A stretch of DNA of 64,000 nt from Gadus chalcogrammus (lineage: Eukaryota; Chordata; Actinopteri; Gadiformes; Gadidae). Position numbers and translations under genes: made by a program. The DNA is taken from NCBI RefSeq assembly GCF_026213295.1, contig NC_079422.1:21492753-21556752 (forward strand), read 5' to 3'. Shown here one piece after another: positions 10,760 through 64,000 of this stretch. The notes below the pieces were generated by a model that worked only from the letters and a program-made list of their open reading frames with translations, made no database searches and was not told the origin of the DNA. How positions within the stretch are numbered: position 1 is the stretch's first letter; every line of letters begins with the position of its first letter.

Positions 10760-13167
10760 GTATGTTTTTCGACCGACATTGTCAATCAATATCCGTAAAA
10801 TACTGCACTCGCATTATTTCACAAACCGTCCATGTGTAGGGCTACACTTGAGTATTTCTTCTCAAGCATGTGTTGCATGCATGCTGCAGAAACAACCTAA
10901 TTTCATTGTCATTTGTGTTTTTCATTCCTTAAACTCTATTCATGCTCAGTTTCATGCTTGACGTTAATCTGTCGATTTTCCCTCCTTAGATGCTGACCAT
11001 AGTGTGGTCCGAGGTCTGCCCCCGGCGCTGCCAGTGCCCCAAGGAGCCCCCCAGGTGTGGCCCCTCGGTGCCCCTGATCCTGGACGACTGCGCGTGCTGC
11101 CTGGTGTGCGCACGCCAGACCGGCGAGCCCTGCTCAGAGACCCACCCCTGCGACACGCGCCGAGGCCTGCGGTGCGACTCCTCGGCCGACGTACACAAGA
11201 GGACGGGCGTCTGTGTCGGTAAGTGGGCCCTCCTTCCTCGATAAAGGTTTATCGACGCTACGATGTACAATCAGCAGTAACTGAGCTCATGGGTTTCTGT
11301 TTGGCGCCGCGTTTTCATCCCTCGTCCATATAGAGCTTTGGTTTCAGCTTTCTGAACATTAAATGGTATTGCTTTCACTGAGGGTGTCTGCACTAGGGTA
11401 AGGGTTAGGGTTAGGGTTTGGGTTATGTATGAGAGCACTACCTTATTCACCATGTTTTTGCAACGAAATTTGAATAAATATTTGTAAAATACAGGAGAGG
11501 ATGCAAAAAACGCCCTCCTCCCCCCCCCCCCCCACCCCAAAGAAACAATTGAATCAAGAAGAGAATTTCGGCTGGCCAATAGCATCTCACCGTGTTTCCT
11601 CCGTTCTCCCCATCCAGTCCACGAGGGCCCCGTGTGCGTCCTGGACGGCACCGTCTACCGCCACGGCCAGACCTTCTTCCCCAGCTGCAAGTACCAGTGC
11701 GTGTGTCGCGACGGGCAGATCGGCTGCCTGCCGCGCTGCACCCTGGACGTGATGCTGCCGGGCCCGGACTGCCCCATGCCGCGCAGGGTGCAGCTGCCCG
11801 GGGAGTGCTGCGAGAAGTGGGTGTGTGAACCCCTGGTGGAGGCCAGCGCCCTGGGGGGCTTTGCCATGGCTTGTGAGTAGAGCCCCCTAGACCCAGAGCA
11901 ACACATCACCCTTAAGCCCCCCCCCCCCCCCCCCCCCATTCACAAATCGACTTCAAACCCCTAATTGGAGACCTCACTGTAGACTCGCTTCACAGCATGC
12001 TAGACGAGATAAAGGACTTTATTTACCTGTGAGGGCTTAACACACCTAGCATACCATGTCTGAACACCTAAGTCAGATCCACTCTGGTCCAAAAGTGTTT
12101 AGGCCAGAGTGGTAACTGACACCGTGAGTCTCCGTCCCCTCAGTATGTTCCCTTGCAAAAAAAACGTATGTTTTTAATCCTAAACATAATTTGTATTTTC
12201 GATGCTCCCTCTGCGAGCAGCCTTCCGCCTGGAGGAGGCGGTGAGCTTCGACGCCTGGGACCCCAGCCTGAACTGCATCGAGCAGACCACCGAGTGGGAG
12301 GCCTGCTCCCGGGCCTGCGGCATGGGCGTGTCCACCAGGGTGACCAATAAGAACAGCCGCTGTGAGATGGTGAAGCAGAGCCGGCTGTGCATGGTCAAAC
12401 CCTGCCAAGGCCAGCAGCCCCAGAGCCAGCTCACGCCGATTGCCCCCAAGGTATCATCATTCTCCGGTTATTTATCCTGATCTATTATTAATCCTGGTTT
12501 AATGTCTCCATTATTTTTATGGAAAATGCCGTTAATACAAGGTGTGAGACTTAATGTGTTTTTTTGTGCTATTGGTACAATATGCTAATTAATTTGTTTG
12601 ATTATATTGAATCAAACGCATTCTGTCATGTAGATGCTTACTCTACAACGATCTAAGAGAATTGCACAGACTCCGCAGCTGCGTACAGAAACTGTCATGT
12701 TTTTACAGCGGGCCACACTATTTTCTCCACAGTTAAACTGGAGCTAGCTTGCCATTGAAAATCTTGTACCGTTTATTTCCGAGATATAAATCATTATCCA
12801 TTCGATTAAAAAGTTTTGATTTATCTACAACATCATCTAACCAGCTCTCCGCTCTGTCCGTTGTGTCCCCCAGAGAGGCAGCAAGTGCCAGAGGATGGTG
12901 AAGAGCGTCCAGGCCGTTCACCTCACCTACAGGAACTGCAGCAGCGTGCAGGCCTACAAGCCGCGTTACTGCGGCACCTGCAGCGACGGCCGGTGCTGCA
13001 CGCCCCACGCCACCAAGACCGCCCTGGTGGAGTTCCGCTGCTCCAACGGCAGAACGTCCAAGAGGCCCGTCATGGTGATCCAGAGCTGTGCCTGCCATCG
13101 CCACTGTCCCAGCGAGAACGGCATATGGCAGGCCTCTGACCGGGGCTACAGCGGAATGAGGGTCTAG
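10703..13167 (+). CDS. ccn3: CCN3 (NOV) matricellular protein, five coding exons, 354 aa
   Basis: Exons are 10703-10759, 10990-11218, 11618-11872, 12221-12450 and 12874-13167. All have GT-AG introns and compatible phases. The product is a secreted matricellular regulator that binds integrins, Notch and growth factors. The domains match the exons: hydrophobic leader (about 1-27), IGFBP-like module (29-96; [21 protein letters not shown]), von Willebrand C (96-180; [13 protein letters not shown]), thrombospondin type 1 (181-257; [14 protein letters not shown]) and cystine knot CT (258-354; [16 protein letters not shown]). The length is close to human CCN3 (357 aa). 'TTEWxACSxxCGMGxSTRVTN' and 'RLCMVxPC' favour CCN3 over CCN1/CCN2, as does the taf2/enpp2 neighbourhood. 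The first ATG was chosen because it gives a leader in frame with exon 2; a second ATG lies two codons on and another begins exon 2. Confidence 0.93.
10990..11218 (+). CDS. ccn3: ccn3 exon 2: IGFBP-like module
   Basis: Acceptor cctccttag, donor G|GTAAGT, ends in phase 1. Cysteine-rich, with the 'CxCxxxPPRC' and '[12 protein letters not shown]' pattern of CCN proteins. Confidence 0.93.
11618..11872 (+). CDS. ccn3: ccn3 exon 3: von Willebrand factor C module
   Basis: Acceptor catccag, strong donor T|GTGAGT at 11873. Begins V-H-E-G-P-V-C. The reading frame stops three codons past the donor, which confirms the splice. Confidence 0.93.
12221..12450 (+). CDS. ccn3: ccn3 exon 4: thrombospondin type 1 module
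   Basis: Acceptor gcgagcag, donor AAG|GTATCA (phase 0). Carries the TSR with [11 protein letters not shown] and RLCMVKPC. Confidence 0.93.
12874..13167 (+). CDS. ccn3: ccn3 exon 5: cystine-knot CT domain and stop
   Basis: Acceptor tcccccag, phase 0, stop TAG at 13165-13167. The knot cysteines are present ([32 protein letters not shown]). The last 18 residues differ from the human tail. Confidence 0.95.
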   Translation, partial: RGSKCQRMVKSVQAVHLTYRNCSSVQAYKPRYCGTCSDGRCCTPHATKTALVEFRCSNGRTSKRPVMVIQSCACHRHCPSENGIWQASDRGYSGMRV

Positions 13168-14440
13168 GGGCCCTCTGTCTTACCACCCAGGTCCCATGGT
13201 GGTGGCCTGTTCCCCCTCAAAATGTCCCAGTTGGGTACCAGGTTCATGTTTCCATATTGTATCCTCTGAAAAGTGACTTGCTGTGAGTAAAGTTCAAGTC
13301 TGTCTGTGTACATCAGGTTTAGGGCATTGGGATAAAGGGGAATGTTCCACTTTAATCTAAAACAAAAGTGAATAAAAGTCTTATTGAACAAGTTACCACT
13401 AACATCAAAAAATAGTAAGCAGCTATGTTGGGTCACTTGACATACAAATTGTGCTAGAAAAAAGTTTGACTTTTTCAAACCCATTTGGTTATACCCCAGT
13501 GAGTCTAATCGACATGTCAATCAATGCATTGAATACCTAGAGATCTGTATGTATCATACATCTCTTTGGGTCTTTAGACTGAATTGTTTTGCACTCAACT
13601 GTATAGCCACAGGGAAAAGACAGCTGGTCTTATAGATAGAAGGATGTATGATTTATACACCGACATGACTGACATGACAGACTCATGGTTGTTTTCAGTC
13701 TGAGACACCTCTCACGAGGTTGTGGTAGTAGTTAGTAGTTGTATACTGTCCTGGAATGACGCAATGGTTGTCAAATATAATCGTAGCACTTAAATTAACT
13801 TATACAGGTTGGTGCTTTCTTTTCTTTAGCAGACAACCTCAGAAAGAGATGGTCAAGGGTTAAGAGGTCAAAGGTACACAGCTTTTGTTTGCTGAAGCTG
13901 ATCAGTTCATGTGAAGACGGAGATCGTCAGCGTGGTGCAGAGTGGATTCAAACGTGCCGCCATGTTTGCCTCTGTCCTGGGATACCTGCGCATGGGAGCA
14001 TCTCAGTTGAGTTTCCAAGATGCATGTCCAAACGCTAGCTGAAGAGAAAGGGTTCCCTGTCAACCCACTGAGTTTAGGGCTTTAGTTATTTCGAACTTTG
14101 GCCTATGGGTGAGGTCATTCTTGTGCCTGTGTGTAATATTTCACGACTCTCTGAAATTGTGCCATGTGATGCTTACTGCATCGCATTTACACAATATTAA
14201 ATTCTATATGATCATACATTTTGATAGGACATATATTTTTGTAGGATTTGTGTTGGAGAAAAGACCGAGGTTGGTTTAAGACAAGACAAGAGTTGTCAAG
14301 ACTTGCTGTATAATGAAGTGTGTATCAAATACACAATGTTTGTTTTGTATGTATAGGTGTTGTATATATTTGTTGTCGTGCTTACTTTGTGATGATTTTA
14401 ACATTGCTAAAATATTTAAAAAATAAAAATAATTTTTCAA
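13168..14440 (+). other. ccn3: ccn3 3' UTR (probable)
   Basis: About 1.25 kb, AT-rich after 14100, with no other gene seen. AATAAA occurs at 14422-14427 inside an A-rich stretch and is the best polyadenylation signal; an earlier 'aataaa' lies near 13371. The true end is not determined. Confidence 0.55.
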
Positions 14441-16570
14441 ACTGGGATTTTTGCTGTGCAATCAATCATCATTGTTTCACCAATTTAAACTCAGGCTCAA
14501 CATGCTAGCTACAGGTTTCCTTTGTCAGCTCTGTTTTAAAGGCGGGCAATTAGGTGAAACCAGCCAGAGGAAGCTAGATTTAGAAGAATTTCATCCCATC
14601 CTCCAGGCCCTTCTCCAAAGCCAGTCACCCAAAACATGACCAGCTGGCCAGCTTTAGCAAATGGACTGCTTAGCCTTGTGGAAGACTCACAGGCAGGCTG
14701 TGCACAGATAGGGTTAGGTAGACAGACAGGCCATCCAATAACTCATATCGGGCCGATTAAATAATTAGATAGGCTTATTACAGGCCTACGGAGGCCTGAG
14801 ATACCCGTTTTTTTTTTTTTTTTTGTCACTGCAATTGTTTTACGATTGCTGGCAGGATGTAAAGAGAAATTGAAAAGTATGTGACAAAAAGCTTGGATAA
14901 AAAATTGCCTATCCTGTTAGGCAGTAAAAGCTGGACATGGGAGCGCGCTCTGACATTAAATGCACATTTAATTTTCAAAGACTAGACATGATTAAAAATT
15001 CCAGCGCAGCAAGTCAGAAATGATGACAAGCGTCCATTCACTTCTTTCCCTTTGCTATGCTTTGCTGTGTGAACATGTTTTAGCAGAGGGGTAGTGGTCC
15101 AAGATGTTTCCTTCTCTCCTTATACTCCCAGGAGAGGTCAGAACCTACAGATGTCTCTATGTGGACTTTACAACTCTAAGCAAGGGGAAACTACTGTCAC
15201 AGCAATAGCACTATGTGTCTGGGAATGCACATCTGTGTGTTTGAAGAATAGGTTTTACCTGATTTCTCAAGCATCACAAACACACATCTGGTATTGCACA
15301 CACACATACTTAAACCATCCTGCATGGAGGACTGTTGCTAGGTGTTCTCTTAGTGTCCATTGTTCTCCGTTTGGGTCAGGGTGTTTATGTTTGAACGGTT
15401 CTTTGGGACTCCCTCAACCTTTGTTCCTGAACTCTGCAGAGGAGGTTGCAGTGGAAAAAGCTAAGAAATGCCTTCATAAATTCCCCGTAGAATAATTTCT
15501 ACCGCCTGAGATAGCTCCACGGTGGAACACCATCCATCACTCCATTAGACCAAATCAGCAGGAGGAAGGACCTGCACCATCTTGCCAGCAGCTGAGAGGT
15601 TTGGATGTTGTTTCCTCTGTGCGCTGTTGCATTGAATTTGCTGTAGGTATGAGAGCTATCCTTTGAGTGCATTTGAAATACCATAGCCATTTGTCCGCTA
15701 TTAACGACGGAAATGTGGCTCAAGTTTTATGAATGTCACGTAAGTAGGCTATACAATATCACAATCTGCTGAAGATTACAATCAGAGATGAATAAATCAA
15801 AAGGCATGCACTTTAGAAAGGCATGCGTTGACTATTTTATTTAACAACTATATGTCTGATGCAGGGCCCAATAGTGCATCCCATACATAATACTGATATT
15901 GGGAACACAGTCCTCATCTGATACCTGACTGGCCTTTTTGCCCATGGCTGTCTGTACTGATATGGGAGAACGTCTCTCTGGCCCAAAAAGACCAATACAG
16001 CCATTAACTGACAAGGCTTCAGCCCCACTCCTAAACCTCTCCTTCTTCCTTCCTGATATACTTTTCCCAAAATGACTTTCCCTTTTTCCTGCTTACCTCT
16101 TCTAATTAAACAAACATAACAATGACATAGCTGTTACATTGCTTTTGCTTTTCCAACCCGGAGTGTGGATGGAGACCTGTTACCACTGTTAAATAGCAGC
16201 GCAAGACTATCTCTGGTGGGCGCTATCCTGGGAATTTCTCTGCGTGAGAAATAAGAAGTGTGGTATGTGAGCGTGTGCAGGGGTTGAATTGCGTGTATCT
16301 CACGCCGAATGCGTGAGACTTGAGAGCTCTGCTCATTGTCCGTGGCAGGGTCGAATCCCTTACAGAAATCAGTCTGGATTGAGTTGAACATGAGAGGCTT
16401 TAGTGCCATCTAGCGATGTCGTTTATTCAAACCAAATAACCGGTAGAAACAAAAAAATACTTGTAGATATTTTTTTATTTTATTATTCAATTAAAAAAGG
16501 TCACGACTTCATAGTACGGATGTTTTGGTAATATGTTTAGGAATAATATGTTTTCCAAAATAAAATAATT
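14441..16570. other. Intergenic region between ccn3 and taf2
   Basis: No gene or clear transposon was recognised. A T-run lies at 14810-14824. Short open frames (for example 15094-15495) match nothing I know. Confidence 0.6.
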
Positions 16571-16574
16571 TAGA

Positions 16575-16641
16575 TTTCGCGCGGGAGGTCAAAGGTTACA
16601 AACAAAATGGCCGAACACGATCTCCGCGCAATCATTTTGTT
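16575..16641 (+). promoter_or_regulatory. taf2: Candidate taf2 promoter / untranslated first exon
   Basis: A GC-rich patch (ttcgcgcgggaggtc) precedes AAAATGGCCG, which resembles a YY1 site of the kind found at housekeeping start sites. A short frame from 16607 runs into a perfect donor (TT|GTGAGTAAG at 16642). A matching acceptor (ctcctgtag, 17073-17081) lies 42 bp before the taf2 start codon. This suggests a 5' UTR intron. It could instead be exon 1 of an unrelated transcript. Confidence 0.45.
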
Positions 16642-17123
16642 GTGAGTAAGCCGACTATCAAGTTATATTTCAGTGTTTTGACGATACTGCAGCAGCGTTT
16701 GCAATATTCTACTGTATTAAACTATACAACGGTTGTCATTAGTAATTGCGCTTGAATTGCTTTTGGAAGAACGTCGTTGTAATTCCGGCAGATGGATTGC
16801 ATTCAACTGTGAGATACATGCAGAAGCAAAAGCATTAGGCACTCTTTCTGCCAACATAAGCTCAGCTACATTGTCGTAACCATCGTTTTATATGAAAATA
16901 ATACATCGTATGGATTACAGGTCAACACATTGTAAGGCAGTTGTTCTTCTTGTCTGATCGCTGATGTCTGATGAGTTTCAATGGGGGTATAGGGATTTGA
17001 AAGTGCTGAACTTTGTATGTAAACAGCTGAGCTGCGTCCCGATGTAAACACCCACCCCGGACCCGCACATCCCTCCTGTAGTCCCGGTATGTTTGGACTC
17101 CAACGCCGCCACATCAAGCGAAG

Positions 17124-45077
<27,954 letters not shown>

Positions 45078-45671
45078 GAAAGGAAAAAAAAGTATCTTGA
45101 TTGTTTTGTGTGATTTGAATAAGTAGGATTATTACGGTAGAGTTTCTTTGAGTTGTAAATAATGAAAAGGTTTTGTTTGTACTTAAAAATCTTCAGAATA
45201 CATGGGGCATGTTCAATGTTTAAAACAATATCAACGCTCTATTTTCACATTGGTAAAATGACGGCAGTGACCGCAGCAGTGATTTAAAGGGAGAAGGAAG
45301 TTTTCTTCTGGTGGGCAGGTGATGGTGTCAAGTCGATTTATCAAGAAAACAAGCCTGAATTGTAACATGTGTGATGTGTGTGTGTTTATAGCCAGGCTTT
45401 GGGTTCATTATCCTGGGCTGACCTTTCGTCCTTTCATCCTTTCATTTGTACCCCCCCTACCCCCCTCTCCCAATGGAAAGTCGGTAATAACTTCCAGTAG
45501 GCTGTTTGACCTTTGCTCTCTCTCCCTCGCTCTCTCGCGCGTTCTTCGCTTTCTATCTCGCTTCCACTCATTTATGATAATTAAAATGTATTTGAACGAT
45601 TTTTTCATTTTTATTTTATTTTAAATATTTAACAATCACAGTAGTGGCCCGGTCCTCCTCAAGCCCTTCAA

Positions 45672-45709
45672 CCAATTAAAAGGCAGTCCGCATCCTGGCC
45701 CCGCCCCCA
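45672..45709 (+). promoter_or_regulatory. enpp2: enpp2 core promoter elements
   Basis: A CCAAT box (45672-45676), a TATA-like ATTAAAAGG (45675-45683) and a GC box (GGCCCCGCCCCC, 45698-45709) lie 100-140 bp before the tentative enpp2 start codon. The transcription start is not observed. Confidence 0.5.
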
Positions 45710-45811
45710 GTCTCCTCCCTCCCCGGTCCCTCGACTAGAGGTTGGCGTCTCGACGTTCAGCATCACTCCTTCCCCCACCTCCAGCACAGGACCGTACTCT
45801 GACACTTGAAC

Positions 45812-62008
<16,197 letters not shown>

Positions 62009-62083
62009 TGAAAACGCTTTTATTTATCACCAATGATACCAACAAGTTAGTATGAACGAAACTTCATTGGTCCCTTTCATTAC

Positions 62084-62316
62084 AATTAGGGCATTTAGCA
62101 GACGCTTTTATCCAAAGCGACTTACATCGGTTAATACACACATTGACACACCGACGGCAGAGTCAACCATGCAAGGCGACAACTAGCTCGTCAGGAGCAG
62201 TTAGGGTTAAGTGTCTTGCTCAGGGACACATCAACACTCAGCTAGGAGGAGCTGGGGATCGAACTAGCAACCATTCAGTTACAAGGCAACTGCTCTACCA
62301 CCTGAGCTAAGCCGAC
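62084..62316 (-). mobile_element. tRNA-derived SINE, near full length, minus orientation
   Basis: Read on the minus strand it starts with a tRNA-like head, with A-box 'ggcttagctcaggtggtaga' and B-box 'ggttgctagttcgatcc'. The body contains 'gttgactctgccgtcggtg', and it ends with the conserved tail complementary to 'gcatttagcagacgctttta'. This is the best reference copy in the window. Confidence 0.88.
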
Positions 62317-63058
62317 CCTTTCATATGTTTTACCCAAAAAATACCGGGCAGGGACTTGTAATTACTGCATATTATTTGTGTATCACGCTTGTTATCGCTG
62401 ATAACAAAACATTTTTTATTTTTTTATATTATATATTATATTTTTTATATTTTATATTGCTTTCAGCTATTCAAACAATCAAAGATGATGGTTTGGTTTG
62501 GGCTAAGGCGGACTGTTACATATTGTTTCATGCATACACATCTGTGTGAGCGGTCATAACATCCAATATACCTCAACACCAATAACAGGACAGACTAGCT
62601 AAACCCAAACCACCTCTTGTCTGAGGGTGGCTATAATCCTCCTATGTTCCCCCTTTGGACATTTGTCTGTCGTAGTGCCAGCACTAGTATTCTGTGTGCT
62701 GTTTTTAATGCTGTGTCTACAAATTTCAAGTTTCGAGGGTAACAGGTCAATCTCATCACAGATGTGGGAAAACCACTACTTGTCAGGTTAATTCAACTGT
62801 CACGCTAACCACTACATAGACATTAAACCTTGACGTTGTGCAGTGTCTCCAAAGCAAAACCGGCAATGAAGTCATCAGAGTCAACACTCAGAACAAACTT
62901 AAGTGGGGCAACATGTGTGTGTGGGCGGATGTGTGTGTGTGTGTGTGTGTGTTTATGGGTGGTTTTGTGCATGTGTGTTTATGGTAAAAAACAGGCTCCC
63001 TCTTAAAAGGTGTGAGCTTGTCAGAACTGTAAACTGTGAGAAACCCATACCACACACT

Positions 63059-63191
<133 letters not shown>

Positions 63192-64000
63192 CTTAATGAA
63201 AGACATCTTTAAGGTTAAGGTATAGCAGAGATAAATAGATTGACACTGAAGCAGTGAGCAGCACTGTAGGAATGTTAACCCTCTCACAGATATGCACACT
63301 CTTAACACACGCTTCTGTAAATCCTCCAGCAGCTAACTGCTGAGCCCAAATGAAACAGCCGGTCTGTGCTCCTTGGAGCTCCAGCTAGCGATCTGCATGC
63401 TCTGCGTGCTTGTGGCTTCACAGACAGACGGACAGACATCCAGATATATGCATGAACACAGTGCATCACTTGACGTGGTGTTTTGATAGACACTCCAGGC
63501 ATTTTTTCTTCGAGAGCCCAGTAGACAGACTGGTGTAAAGGAGCGGTTCTCCCTCGCTGGCCATATAGTAAACATCACTGTATACAAACCACAATTGAAC
63601 CTTCAAAATGTTAAATGTCATAACATGGGTCCGTTTTCTCTAGTGTAGCATGTTCAATTGGCAAGTGTGATGGAACCGAACTAAAGTTAAGATTGTATAA
63701 ATTGAGACATACAATCGTCACGGTTACGAAGGTACTCTTAAAGACGCCTGCTGTATGCAAACCTCTTCCGTGTGAGCATAGTCACACACAGGGTAAATGT
63801 CCTTGTTTGAGCTTCTAGACAAGCAACGTTTTATTGTAACACAAGAAAGAGCTTCACTTTTGAGTCTTTTTGTACAGTATTTAGAAAATAATGCAAACTT
63901 TTCTTCAAACCTTGTCGTTTCTGGCTGGATTCTCAGTATCAAGGTGAAGTTGGGAACCACTGATCCAGCTTGCGGTATTTAGAGGAGACGCAAGAGAAAG

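Noticed and set aside
11392..11430. Telomere-like agggtt repeats
   Set aside because: Only about three units with changes; too short to claim an interstitial telomeric site.
62230..62316. tRNA gene on the minus strand
   Set aside because: A and B boxes are present, but the sequence continues into a SINE body and tail and recurs at 52118. It is SINE-derived, not a functional tRNA gene.

Overview
The window is vertebrate nuclear DNA and almost certainly from a ray-finned fish. It holds three multi-exon genes, all on the + strand, with GT-AG introns, tRNA-derived SINEs, hAT-type MITEs, LINE reverse-transcriptase remnants and a very high load of (TG)n/(AC)n, (ACTC)n and (CCCTCT)n simple repeats. 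Such a microsatellite load is known from gadiform (cod-like) fishes, so a gadid is a reasonable guess, but the sequence alone does not prove the species.

Layout. 1-10460 is intergenic and repeat-rich: hairpins, a broken non-LTR retrotransposon RT, two pairs of dispersed direct repeats, and a hAT-like MITE. 10474-14430 is ccn3 (nov): TATA box, five coding exons, 354 aa, long 3' UTR. 16575-45080 is taf2: 27 coding exons, predicted 1247 aa, complete from start to stop. 45670 to the right edge is enpp2 (autotaxin): promoter, a tentative exon 1 and fourteen well-supported coding exons, ending inside intron 15. The C-terminal part of the catalytic domain and the nuclease-like domain lie beyond the window.

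Roles. CCN3 is a secreted matricellular protein. TAF2 is the aminopeptidase-fold subunit of TFIID. ENPP2 is the secreted lysophospholipase D that makes lysophosphatidic acid. They are not a functional operon but a conserved neighbourhood (human 8q24.12). Here the order and orientation are ccn3>, taf2>, enpp2>; in human they are NOV>, <ENPP2, <TAF2. This is what one inversion of the ENPP2-TAF2 block would give.

Most notable observations: (1) taf2 intron 1 can only be spliced to the conserved protein as an AT-AC intron with a U2-like ATAAGT donor; (2) taf2 intron 12 has a textbook U12-type donor and branch site; (3) a possible spliced uORF whose stop overlaps the taf2 start codon; (4) simple-repeat tracts directly against several 3' splice sites; (5) a hAT remnant with an exact 8-bp target duplication that itself holds a second, MITE-like element with its own 8-bp duplication, whose sister copy lies at 8226-8433. 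No clearly new biological system was found. The unusual splice sites and repeat-splice-site architecture are the best leads.
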